A stretch of DNA of 64,000 nucleotides from Phycisphaerae bacterium (lineage in GTDB: Bacteria; Planctomycetota; Phycisphaerae; UBA1845; UTPLA1), in contig JAKLKO010000004.1 in assembly GCA_023150615.1 (NCBI GenBank), forward strand, positions 163,960 to 227,959, written 5' to 3'. Of the stretch, positions 1 through 7,731 are shown piece after piece (position 1 is the first letter of the stretch; each line of letters opens with the position of its first letter). The notes beneath the pieces are model-generated. The model saw only the letters and a list, made by a program, of their open reading frames with translations. It was not told the origin of the DNA and searched no databases. The position numbers were made by a program, and so were the translations under genes.

Positions 1-1356
1 GTGGGCACGCAGTCGTTCCTCATTGGCGGCAGCAGCATCCCGGAATCGCCCGGCGTGCACGTGGCGCTGATCTGCGGCAGCCGATTGCATCGTGTGCACC
101 GGACGTGCTTCCGCGCCGTGTGCGCATCGATTGAGCGGACGGAGGCGGACCTGTCGCGGGAGGCGGCCGACCTGACGCGGCCGATGGGCTTCGAGTGCCG
201 CGTTCCGCAGGGCTGTTACGTCGTCGCGGCGCAGTCCGAGCTCGAATCCGGCATTTCCTTTGTCGCGGACCGAACGGCCGAGTGGCCGTGGACGATCGCC
301 GTCTGGCCGGCCGTGCTCGTTGAGCCGCGCACGGCGGCGGACCTGGTCTTCGATCAATTGCTCAGTGGCACGTTTGAGCTGGACCTGGCGTCGCCGCCGG
401 AGACGGTGCGGGCGGGGTCGTACGAGGCAGCGCGCGGGGAGCTCGCACACGGCGATTTCGTGGTGATCGCGTGGGCGGTCCCGATCGCGCCGCACCAGGC
501 CGTGATGATGCGAACGGCCGTCCCGTCGTCCTTCCGCGATCGGATCGATGGGCTGTGTCGTGAACTTGCCTCGTCGTTCCGCGTCGTGCCGGAGGCGTCG
601 AAGTTCGATGCGGCGGCGGCGCTGGGGCGCGGCAGGTCGCTGTTGAAACGCTGGCGCGCGAGCGTCGATCCGCAGCCGCCGCCGAGCCGGACGGATGTTC
701 GCTGGTATCTGCTGGAGGAGTATCTCGAACCGGCGGGGTACGTGTTTGAGCAGATCGGTCCGGTCCAGCGCGACGAGTCAGACGTCTCGCCGCGCTACGT
801 TCTCGAGGGTAGGACGCGGCTGGAGTGGCGACTCATGCGGCGGAGCGACGTGCTGCGGACGGTGCACTTCCGTTCGGATCGGCTTGGCGACGTGTACGAG
901 TACGAAGAGCGCGCGAGAATGAAGTGGACGCGGCTGGAGCAATCCCTTCGCGCGGAACGCCGCCGAAACGGCCCGGCGCTTGAGTGGTCGGCGGAGACCG
1001 GCGGGACGAGTCGCACGGCCAAAATGGAGCTCGGAGCGGTCTTCGCACCGGAGCCCCTGCTCGACTCGGTCCTGGCCGAGTGCGATTCGCTTGCGCCCGG
1101 CGAGTCTGCGCTGATTGAGGTCGTTGATCAGGTCAGCCGTGCGCCGCACTATGTTCGCTGCTGGAAGGCGACGCCGGAGTCCGGTCGGCCGCTGATCATG
1201 AGCCAGCCGGACTTCTCATCGTCGCGCGTCGGCTATCGGTTTGACGCCGAGGGCCGACTCGAGGAGTTCGTGCTGGATGAGAACCGCGTCTTCCGGCGTT
1301 CGACGCGTGCGGAGGTGCAGCGGTTGCTGAGTTGGGCGCGGTTGCCCGAGCGATGA
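1..1356 (+). CDS. Conserved protein of unknown function, possibly 5'-truncated by the window edge
   Basis: The reading frame is open from the first base, a GTG, and ends in TGA at 1354-1356 (451 residues as read). The true start may lie upstream of the window. No signal peptide or catalytic motif is visible. Residues about 60-200 (from the TRPMGFECRVP stretch onward) have the layout of a small alpha/beta PsbP/DcrB-like domain. The C-terminal half is rich in charged beta-strand-like segments and ends in a short helical tail. The next gene has the same arrangement: a PsbP-like N-terminal part, then strand-rich segments, then a closing Asp/Glu-Gly turn followed by an RRxTxAE-type segment. I therefore infer that the two are tandem paralogues. 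No function is recognised. Confidence 0.72.
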   Translation: MGTQSFLIGGSSIPESPGVHVALICGSRLHRVHRTCFRAVCASIERTEADLSREAADLTRPMGFECRVPQGCYVVAAQSELESGISFVADRTAEWPWTIAVWPAVLVEPRTAADLVFDQLLSGTFELDLASPPETVRAGSYEAARGELAHGDFVVIAWAVPIAPHQAVMMRTAVPSSFRDRIDGLCRELASSFRVVPEASKFDAAAALGRGRSLLKRWRASVDPQPPPSRTDVRWYLLEEYLEPAGYVFEQIGPVQRDESDVSPRYVLEGRTRLEWRLMRRSDVLRTVHFRSDRLGDVYEYEERARMKWTRLEQSLRAERRRNGPALEWSAETGGTSRTAKMELGAVFAPEPLLDSVLAECDSLAPGESALIEVVDQVSRAPHYVRCWKATPESGRPLIMSQPDFSSSRVGYRFDAEGRLEEFVLDENRVFRRSTRAEVQRLLSWARLPER

Positions 1357-1423
1357 TGGTGCGGGCGATGCCTCTGCGCCGTGGACGCGTCGCGGCCTCG
1401 GTCGGGGTGAGTTTGGGCGTCAC

Positions 1424-2923
1424 GTGACTGGGAACTGTCGATTGTCGGAAAGATCCGCTGCGATGCTCAGTGCGGCTGCGCTGCTGGCCCTCTCGTCAAC
1501 CGCCGCGGCGGAGGTTCGCCTCGGCGAGGTGTACGTTGACGGGACGCACGGTTTCCGGCTTCGGCCGCCGCTCGGGTGGGACGCGTCGCGCCGCCGCCGG
1601 ATCGAACCAATCGGCATCTCGGTGCTGCGGATGTCCAGCCCGCCCGAACGCGGGCCGGCGTGCGAGATTTCGGTCGTGCTCAGCGTCGCAACGAAGAGCC
1701 GGTCGCTCGACGAGACCCTTGGCGACATGACCCGTGCCCTGTCGCGCGGACTGCCCGACGTGGCCATCGCGCGTCGCGAAACGCGGCAGTTGGCCGGCCT
1801 GCCCGCCGCCGACCTCGTGGCGTCATTCAAGCTTGATGGCCGGCCGATGGCGCTGATGCTCTGCCTGATCCAAGCGCGCTCGCGACAGTATTTCGCGCTG
1901 ACGAGCGTCGTGCCGGATTCCGCACGGCCGACGCTCGAGCCGGTCTTCGCGTCGGTCGCCGACACGTTTCGCGTCGTGCACGACGATACGACGGCGGCGC
2001 GAATCCAATCTGCGCTTCTGGCCGGTCAGGAATGGCTGCGCTCGCTGGCACCGTCCGATCTGGCCGCTCTGGGCGAGTCGGACGATTACTGGCTGGTTTA
2101 CGTGGCGGGCCGCGCGGCGGGCTTCGTCCATGCAGCCGTGCGAGTGGAGACGTACGGGGGCCAGAGCGGGCTCTCGCTTCGCGAGCGCGGCTGGACGTTC
2201 GATCCAAACCGCACCGCGCGGCGGATCGAGAACGACTATTTCGTCAGCCTCTACCTGACGAGCGAGCGCTGGCAGACACGGACGACGGTGCTTCGCCGGG
2301 ACGCGAACGGAGCGCCGGTCGCCGCCGACTCGGAATGGAACGACGGAGTGCGCGAAAAGGACCGGCTGGTCGTGGCATCGCGCACCGAGCGGCTGGGCGG
2401 CGACGTGGGCTTCGTACAGCCGGCGGCCGGCGATGTACCCCTGCCGGGCGAAGCGCGGGAAAGCGAGCCGATTCGCGTGCCGCCGACCTACGCCTCGCGG
2501 TCGATCGTGCGGTTGCTGCCGCGACTGGTGCGCGATCCGAGGTCTCCGCGGGAGCTCGCGTTTCACGAATACGATCACGAAAGCGCCGGACTGACGCTCC
2601 GCACGTTTGAGTTCCGCGGCGCGGTCGAAAGCGCGGAAGCAGACGGCCCGCGCCGGTTCCGCATCATCGAGCACGAGGGGTTCGTCGGGCCGCCTACCGA
2701 GGCGGAGATCGATGCGGGCGGGCACATCCTGCTGGCCGACATGCGAACCGTGCGGATGCGCCGCACGACCGCCGAGCAATGCAATCGTCGCTTCGGCCGG
2801 CATGTTCGCGATGCCGAGGAGGCGCTGCGGCGACTCCGCGGCGGCGCATCGACAACGACGCGCGCGACGACCCGCGCGGCGGAACCCTCCGCGCCGGCCG
2901 CGACCTCGCCCCAACGCCCGTGA
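1424..2923 (+). CDS. Secreted unknown protein with PsbP/DcrB-like N-terminal domain
   Basis: It encodes 499 residues from a GTG start. An internal ATG at 1463 would give a signal peptide without a basic n-region, so the GTG with two arginines before the hydrophobic stretch is preferred. The hydrophobic segment LSAAALLALSSTAAAE fits a Sec signal peptide with cleavage after AAA. The next segment (YVDGTHGFRLRPPLGW) is the typical opening of DcrB/PsbP-like lipoprotein domains, in which a short strand is followed by a P-x-GW turn. The remainder resembles the preceding gene in layout. It lies 67 bp downstream of that gene, same strand, and converges on queA with only 7 bp between stop codons. The exported location is inferred and the function is unknown. 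Confidence 0.75.
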   Translation: MTGNCRLSERSAAMLSAAALLALSSTAAAEVRLGEVYVDGTHGFRLRPPLGWDASRRRRIEPIGISVLRMSSPPERGPACEISVVLSVATKSRSLDETLGDMTRALSRGLPDVAIARRETRQLAGLPAADLVASFKLDGRPMALMLCLIQARSRQYFALTSVVPDSARPTLEPVFASVADTFRVVHDDTTAARIQSALLAGQEWLRSLAPSDLAALGESDDYWLVYVAGRAAGFVHAAVRVETYGGQSGLSLRERGWTFDPNRTARRIENDYFVSLYLTSERWQTRTTVLRRDANGAPVAADSEWNDGVREKDRLVVASRTERLGGDVGFVQPAAGDVPLPGEARESEPIRVPPTYASRSIVRLLPRLVRDPRSPRELAFHEYDHESAGLTLRTFEFRGAVESAEADGPRRFRIIEHEGFVGPPTEAEIDAGGHILLADMRTVRMRRTTAEQCNRRFGRHVRDAEEALRRLRGGASTTTRATTRAAEPSAPAATSPQRP

Positions 2924-2930
2924 CGGCTCC

Positions 2931-3977
2931 TCAGAGAATCAGCATCGCATCGCCGAAGCTGTAGAAGCGGTACTTCTCCGCAATCGCGATGTCATACGCG
3001 CGGCGCACGAACTCGGTTCCTCCGAACGCGTACACCAGCGCAAGGAGCGTGCTCCGCGGCAGGTGGAAGTTCGTAATGAGGGCATCGACGGCGCGGAACC
3101 GGTAGGGCGGGTAGATCAGCAGTTGCGTCGATCCGCGGCGGGGCGTCAGCCGGCCATCCTCGTCCGCGCAGGATTCGAGTACCCGGACGGACGTGGTGCC
3201 CACGGCGACGATGCGCCCACCGCTGCGGCGCGTTTCGTGAATCGCCTCGACAGCCCCGGCGCTCAATTCGAACAATTCCGCGTGCATTCGGTGCTGGCGC
3301 AGATCCTCGAAGGCGACGGGCTGAAACGTCCCCAGGCCGATGTGCAGAGTGACGGCCGTCCAGCCGATGCCGGCGGTCTCGAGGGCTTGCAGCAGCGGCC
3401 CGCTGAAGTGCAGCCCGGCCGTCGGCGCGGCGACCGAGCCATCCCGGCGCGCGTAGATCGTTTGGTATTCGGACCGCACGGTGCGATCGTCCGGGGCCAC
3501 CGCAGTTCGTTCCGGTTTGATGTAGGGCGGAAGCGGCGCGCGGCCGTGCGCATCGAGGAACTCGGCGGCGCCGCACGCCGGCACGATGCGAATGCGGAAG
3601 CCGTGGTCCGGGTCGCGGCCGACGTAAACCGCCTTCGCGACGGCGCCGTCCACGGCGAGTTCCTCCCCCTCGCGGAGCCGTCCGCCGCCGTTGAGCATGA
3701 CCTGCCACTGCCCCTCGTCGCGCTCGGCGAGAAAGAGGGCATCGATCCGCGCGCCGGTCGCCCGCCAGAGGGTGAACTTCGCGGGCAGGACGCGGCTGTC
3801 GTTGTAGACAAGCCGGTCTGCGCGGCGGAGCAGTCGGGGCAGGTCGCGAAAGACGGCGTGCGAGATGCGCTGCGCGGCACGGTCGAGGACCATCAGTCGC
3901 GAACGATCGCGCTCCGGCAGCGGGCGCTGTGCAATGCGCTCGGCCGGCAGTTCATAGTCCAGATCATCCGTGCGAAT
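2931..3977 (-). CDS. queA: S-adenosylmethionine:tRNA ribosyltransferase-isomerase QueA, apparent ATT start
   Basis: QueA transfers and isomerises the ribosyl moiety of S-adenosylmethionine onto preQ1 in tRNA to give epoxyqueuosine, the next-to-last step of queuosine synthesis. Family hallmarks seen are RLVYNDSRVLPAK, PLPPYIKP, SVAAPTAGLHFS, HIGLGTFQPV and ITNFHLPRSTLL. The first in-frame ATG (3893) would remove the conserved N-terminus. Upstream, in the same frame and without a stop, the sequence reads R-T-D-D-L-D-Y-E-L-P-A-E-R-I-A-Q-R-P, the standard QueA beginning. The only plausible initiator before it is ATT at 3977-3975, preceded by AAGGGAG ten bases upstream. No ATG, GTG or TTG occurs in frame between the upstream TAA and residue 28. 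With the ATT start the protein has 348 residues, a normal family length. The identity is certain; the initiator is inferred. Confidence 0.93.
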   Translation of the reverse strand: MRTDDLDYELPAERIAQRPLPERDRSRLMVLDRAAQRISHAVFRDLPRLLRRADRLVYNDSRVLPAKFTLWRATGARIDALFLAERDEGQWQVMLNGGGRLREGEELAVDGAVAKAVYVGRDPDHGFRIRIVPACGAAEFLDAHGRAPLPPYIKPERTAVAPDDRTVRSEYQTIYARRDGSVAAPTAGLHFSGPLLQALETAGIGWTAVTLHIGLGTFQPVAFEDLRQHRMHAELFELSAGAVEAIHETRRSGGRIVAVGTTSVRVLESCADEDGRLTPRRGSTQLLIYPPYRFRAVDALITNFHLPRSTLLALVYAFGGTEFVRRAYDIAIAEKYRFYSFGDAMLIL

Positions 3978-4050
3978 GGCGGCAAGGCTCCCTTCGGCGG
4001 ACCGCGTTCTGCACCCGATAATATGTTAGAGGGACCTGAACCGGGAGCGC

Positions 4051-4080
4051 TTGTTTCGCGGCAGGTCCGCTTCATATCAT
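4051..4080 (+). promoter_or_regulatory. Candidate sigma70-type promoter
   Basis: TTGTTT (4051-4056) and TATCAT (4075-4080) are separated by 18 bases, in the divergent region between queA and the plus-strand gene at 4144. The motif match is moderate and the assignment rests only on sequence and position. Confidence 0.33.
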
Positions 4081-4143
4081 TGAGTTGAGACGACAACCGG
4101 CGAAGGATTCGGAAAGGGAGGTCGCTTCGGGAGGTCGTTGGGA

Positions 4144-4698
4144 ATGTGCCCCAAATCGCTCGAGACGCATTCGCTGCGTCACTGGTTCACGGGACTGGTG
4201 GAACAGAGCCTGTACACGCAGGTCGGGCTGGCGTCCCCTGGCGTCGCGGATTACCTCGCCGACCTGCTGATGGACTTCCTGCATGCGGACCACATCTTCC
4301 GCCTGCACGACGCCGGCGGTCGGCGCATCGACCAAGTCAGCGAGATGATCAGCGAAACGGCTCCCGAGCCGGGGATGAGCGACGTCGATCATCGCCGCCG
4401 CGTCCACATTCACATCGGCGACTTCACGCTGTTCTGGACGGGCGTCTATCCGGAGAACCTCCGACTGCTTCGCGGTCCGCGCCGCAGCGATCAGCTCGTT
4501 GACTACCTCAGCCAGGGCAAGCGCTCATACTGGATCGCGTCGGAGTTGACCACCGACGACGCCAAGCCGCCGGCCTCGCTCCTGCGATGCCTCAGCGACC
4601 GCTTCGAGGACTGCGTCTACGGTCTTTCCTGCGTCCGGCGCGAATGGGAGGAACAGCGCCGCAGCCGATTCTCCCCGCCGCAACTCCCGTCGTCGTAG
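4144..4698 (+). CDS. Conserved hypothetical cytosolic protein
   Basis: The protein has 184 residues from ATG 4144, preceded by GGGAGG about nine bases upstream. An in-frame TTG two codons earlier is less likely. It has no signal peptide or membrane segment. The N-terminal third is helical (HSLRHWFTGLVEQSLYTQVG), the middle contains a histidine-rich strand (RRRVHIHIGDFTLFWTGVYP), and the C-terminus is acidic and then basic. Bacterial proteins of this general size and composition are usually labelled hypothetical and I recognise no fold or motif beyond that. It stands alone, transcribed away from queA and convergently with the minus-strand gene at 4761. Confidence 0.72.
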   Translation: MCPKSLETHSLRHWFTGLVEQSLYTQVGLASPGVADYLADLLMDFLHADHIFRLHDAGGRRIDQVSEMISETAPEPGMSDVDHRRRVHIHIGDFTLFWTGVYPENLRLLRGPRRSDQLVDYLSQGKRSYWIASELTTDDAKPPASLLRCLSDRFEDCVYGLSCVRREWEEQRRSRFSPPQLPSS

Positions 4699-4760
4699 TC
4701 GGCCCGGACGCACTGCCGAAGCCGCGCGCAGATGCGCCGTCGCGCCGCGCGACCTGGCGA

Positions 4761-5948
4761 TCAGTCCTCCGCCCGGCTTGGGAGCGGGTGCGGCTGCGTG
4801 GTCGGACCCGTTTGCGGGGCGTTCCGGCTCGCGGGCGGCATCCGGCCGTACTGGCGGCGCTCGGTCGATGCGGGCGGCTGGACCGGGGCCGGCGCGCGCG
4901 GAGCTGGTTGCGACGTCTGCACGACGACCGGCATCACCGGCGCCGTGTGCGAGACGCTGACCTTTGTCGTGTGCTTCTCCTCGAACGTAAACGTGTATGA
5001 CGTCGGCGCGGCGGCGGGCTGCGACGCCGGGCCGCTGGTCGGCTTCGGCGTGGTCGTCATGACCACGTCAACCTTGAGATCATCGACGGCCAGAAGCGAC
5101 ACAAGCTCTCCCGCCCCGACATCGAACTGGACCTCTCCGCGATGCTCGGCGCGATGCACGACGTATTTTCGCGAATCCCCGTCGCGTGACCGGTTGTTGG
5201 GTGTAAGCTCCAGCGTCCCGCGGAAGCCGATCGTCGCGATCCGCCGCTCGCCCTGCCGCGCTACGCCGGCGAGTCGGTACTCCACGTCGCCGCGAAACGT
5301 TCCGTACGGCGCGCGGACGGCCTCGTACGCCCGCTTCCAGGTCTGGCCGGGATTGACGGGATTCGGCGGGACGTACTCCTCGAAGACGGTGGCCAGCACG
5401 CTCACAAACTCGTCCCGGTTGGGCGGATCAAAGACGCCGACGCGACCGCGATTGACCGTCGAGGCGGACGGCGCCGACGGCAACGTCTGATAGCCCGTCA
5501 GTCCGAACAGCTTGCCGAGGCGATTCAGGCGGATGTCGAAGCTCCGGGACGACCATTGCTTGAGCAGCGTCAGTTGCGGCAGGGGCTGGGTCGGCCGCAG
5601 CGAATCGAAGCGCAGCTCGTTCTTGTTCTCGCGGCGGTGCGCCTGCACGCGATCGAGCTTCCACGTGATCTCGACGCCCGGCGGCGCGGAGCCGGGCTTG
5701 AGGCGCTGTGTCAGCGTCCAGGTCCGATCTTCCTGGTTGGTGAAGGCCTGCGGGAACAGCGACGTCAGCGTCGACTTCTCGACGCCGTAGCGGATCTCCA
5801 GGTAGCGCGGATCGGGCGATTTGAAGCGATGGACGATCTCGACCGTCTGATCGGCGCGCGCGGCCGCGACGACGAGCGCGACGGACGTCAGCGCGAGGAC
5901 GCGGCGCGCGAATCGCAGCGCCGGGCCGGGATGGCGGGTTGTCTGCAC
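4761..5948 (-). CDS. Secreted protein of unknown function with Pro/Thr-rich tail
   Basis: A longer frame is open to 6146 but it would run through rplU, so I place the start at GTG 5948, just after the rplU stop. This gives 395 residues with a clear Sec signal peptide: basic n-region RFARR, hydrophobic LALTSVALVVAAA, cleavage near ARA-D. The mature part (about residues 30-300) is predicted to be mostly beta strands, with evenly spaced aromatic and charged residues. The last 90 residues are rich in Pro, Ala, Thr and Gln and look disordered. It lies 24 bp downstream of rplU on the same strand, where rpmA is often found. It is not L27, and no family is recognised. Confidence 0.68.
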   Translation of the reverse strand: MQTTRHPGPALRFARRVLALTSVALVVAAARADQTVEIVHRFKSPDPRYLEIRYGVEKSTLTSLFPQAFTNQEDRTWTLTQRLKPGSAPPGVEITWKLDRVQAHRRENKNELRFDSLRPTQPLPQLTLLKQWSSRSFDIRLNRLGKLFGLTGYQTLPSAPSASTVNRGRVGVFDPPNRDEFVSVLATVFEEYVPPNPVNPGQTWKRAYEAVRAPYGTFRGDVEYRLAGVARQGERRIATIGFRGTLELTPNNRSRDGDSRKYVVHRAEHRGEVQFDVGAGELVSLLAVDDLKVDVVMTTTPKPTSGPASQPAAAPTSYTFTFEEKHTTKVSVSHTAPVMPVVVQTSQPAPRAPAPVQPPASTERRQYGRMPPASRNAPQTGPTTQPHPLPSRAED

Positions 5949-5971
5949 CGGATGGAAACCGCCCGGGTGGG

Positions 5972-6286
5972 TCAGCCCTTGATGTCGTCGATGGTGACTT
6001 TCAGATAGCGCTGCCGGTGGCCTTTGCGAAGGTGATAGCCTTTGCGTCGCCGGAACTTCTCGATCCGGAGCTTGGGCCCCTTGATCTCGCCGTGCACCGT
6101 CGCCGTGACCTTGGCGCCGGCGACGTACGGGGCGCCGATCTTGCACGCCTCGGCCTCACCCAGCATGAGCACGCGGTCGAGCGTCAACGACTTCGCAGCG
6201 TCGGGCAAGTCCCGCCGCTCCAGAAAGACGGTCTGCCCTGTCCGGACCATGAACTGCTTGCCGCCATCTTCTACCACTGCGTACAT
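5972..6286 (-). CDS. rplU: 50S ribosomal protein L21
   Basis: L21 binds 23S rRNA in the large ribosomal subunit. The protein has 104 residues from ATG 6286, preceded by a full AAGGAG eight bases upstream. A longer in-frame opening exists but has no ribosome binding site. Family features are MYAVVEDGGKQFMV at the N-terminus, a central VLMLGE segment, and the C-terminal KFRRRKGYHLRKGHRQ signature. rpmA (L27), the usual partner immediately downstream, is absent here; a secreted unknown follows instead. A TTGATT-17-CATACT promoter candidate lies upstream. Confidence 0.96.
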   Translation of the reverse strand: MYAVVEDGGKQFMVRTGQTVFLERRDLPDAAKSLTLDRVLMLGEAEACKIGAPYVAGAKVTATVHGEIKGPKLRIEKFRRRKGYHLRKGHRQRYLKVTIDDIKG

Positions 6287-6320
6287 CGCGGACGCTCCTT
6301 GGGTCGAAATCGAATCGGGA

Positions 6321-6349
6321 AGTATGACCCGGTTCGGCGGTCGAATCAA
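6321..6349 (-). promoter_or_regulatory. Candidate promoter of rplU
   Basis: On the minus strand TTGATT (6349-6344) and CATACT (6326-6321) are spaced by 17 bases. This would place transcription start near 6314 and give a leader of roughly 28 bases before the rplU ATG. Motif match is 4/6 in each hexamer. Confidence 0.45.
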
Positions 6350-6421
6350 GCCCGCCGCGAGGGTGGCGTCGATCCGGTCGGCCGGCCGACCCCTGGACGG
6401 AAGGCGTTGCGGCGGAGGGGT

Positions 6422-7549
6422 TTACTCTCCTGGGACGGCTTCGATCGGCGTCGGCGGCACCTGCCCCATGGCCGCCGGGGCCTCGCCGCCACGGGTCCTC
6501 GATGGTCCGCGGAGCCAGCCGATCACGAGGTAATCGAACGGCAGTTTGCCCTGGACGGCCGACGGATCGAACTCGATCGCCATCGGCGTCAGGCTGATCC
6601 GGTCAATCTCGCGCCGCGCGGCCTGCGGTTCGACGACGTCCAGATAACCGCGCTGTCGCAGGAGCGAGATCGTCGCGTCGGCCGTTTGCATCCCTAACTG
6701 CGGCGATGACTCCAACCCGGAGCGGACGTCGAACGGCAGGACGGCGATGCGCTTCGTCGGCGAGTCGACGTGCTCGATCACGCTCGGCACAAGCTTCCTC
6801 GCCAGCGCCGTTCCGTCGTCGCGCTCACCGTAGATGGTCGGGACTGTGATGCTCTCACCGTTGGCGATCACGATCACCCGCGCGCGGAGTTCCGGACCGC
6901 GGGACGGGCCCGGCCGGGCCAGCGAGCTGCCGCGGACCGCACGTTCGACTTCGCTGCGGACCTGATCAACACTCGCCGAATCGAAGAGGCGAGCGATGAT
7001 CCGACCCTCGCCGTCGAGGACGAAGCGCGCGGGCAGCGCATAGGACCAGTCGCTCGCCAGCCAACGGCGGACGCCGGCCTTCTCCTCGCGCGGCACGACG
7101 ACGCAAGGGAAATTTCCGTTGACGCTTCGCAGCAGCGGCTGCGTCCGCGGCGTCCACTCGGAGGGTTCGTCGAGGTTGACCGAGATCACCTGGAAGCCTG
7201 AGGCACGGAGGTCCTCCTGGAGCCGGACGATTTGCGGCATTTCGGCTCGGCACCGGTTGCACCAGCTCGCCCAGAAGTCCAACAGCACGACGCGGTGCTT
7301 GAAGCGATCGACGAACGACCGCAATGCCTCGACCCCCGTGACCGGCGGTTCCGGCGGATAACCGTAGGAGCCCGGCACCGGTACCGGCGGCGACGAGGGC
7401 GCGCGGCCCTCGACACGAAACGTGTTCGGATCTTCCTCCATGAGGCAGGCGCCGGCGAGCAGCGAGAACGCTACCGCGCACGCCGCAGTCGCCACGATGC
7501 GGAACGGATGGCCTTGTCGATCCGGATGTACTCGTGATTGCTGGTGCAT
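6422..7549 (-). CDS. TlpA-type thioredoxin lipoprotein fused to a CsgG-like C-terminal domain
   Basis: The protein has 375 residues from ATG 7549, with GGAGGT ten bases upstream. A lipobox LLAGAC (Cys35) marks it as a lipoprotein. Residues about 70-220 form a TlpA/ResA-like thioredoxin fold with active site W96-C-N-R-C100 and a proline in the cis-Pro position (ALPARFVLD). Such domains act as membrane-anchored thiol-disulphide oxidoreductases outside the cytoplasm. Residues about 285-375 start with KRIAVLPFDVRSG, followed by alternating helices and strands (TISLLRQRGYLDVVEP, DYLVIGWLRG). This resembles the nucleotide-binding-like fold of CsgG/TolB-N type proteins. The fusion is directly visible, whereas the second domain assignment is by pattern only. 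The active site CNRC is unusual compared with CPPC or CEPC. Confidence 0.78.
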   Translation of the reverse strand: MHQQSRVHPDRQGHPFRIVATAACAVAFSLLAGACLMEEDPNTFRVEGRAPSSPPVPVPGSYGYPPEPPVTGVEALRSFVDRFKHRVVLLDFWASWCNRCRAEMPQIVRLQEDLRASGFQVISVNLDEPSEWTPRTQPLLRSVNGNFPCVVVPREEKAGVRRWLASDWSYALPARFVLDGEGRIIARLFDSASVDQVRSEVERAVRGSSLARPGPSRGPELRARVIVIANGESITVPTIYGERDDGTALARKLVPSVIEHVDSPTKRIAVLPFDVRSGLESSPQLGMQTADATISLLRQRGYLDVVEPQAARREIDRISLTPMAIEFDPSAVQGKLPFDYLVIGWLRGPSRTRGGEAPAAMGQVPPTPIEAVPGE

Positions 7550-7629
7550 GGGAGTAGTGACCTCCACCCTGTCGCGCCTCGGCCCCGATTCGATTCGCGG
7601 CACGCGCCCGCCGCCGCGTCTGGCCCCAT

Positions 7630-7657
7630 ATTATCTCGGCGCGGTCGAGTCTCCCAA
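7630..7657 (-). promoter_or_regulatory. Candidate promoter upstream of the TlpA-like gene
   Basis: On the minus strand TTGGGA (7657-7652) and GATAAT (7635-7630) are spaced by 16 bases, giving a leader of about 75 bases to the ATG at 7549. The segment is AT-rich against a GC-rich background. Confidence 0.35.
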
Positions 7658-7731
7658 GCAAGTTATCGGGTGATGGATCGAATCGCCAGCCGGCTCGGCC
7701 GCGTCGCGAGCCGCGGCGCGCGGGCAACCGC

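Noticed and set aside
2607..4088. A 493-codon plus-strand frame across the queA locus
   Set aside because: It is antisense to queA, whose conserved motifs are unmistakable on the other strand.
5949..6146. N-terminal extension of the secreted protein at 4761-5948
   Set aside because: The extension would overlap rplU and has no signal peptide; the GTG at 5948 gives a normal signal peptide.
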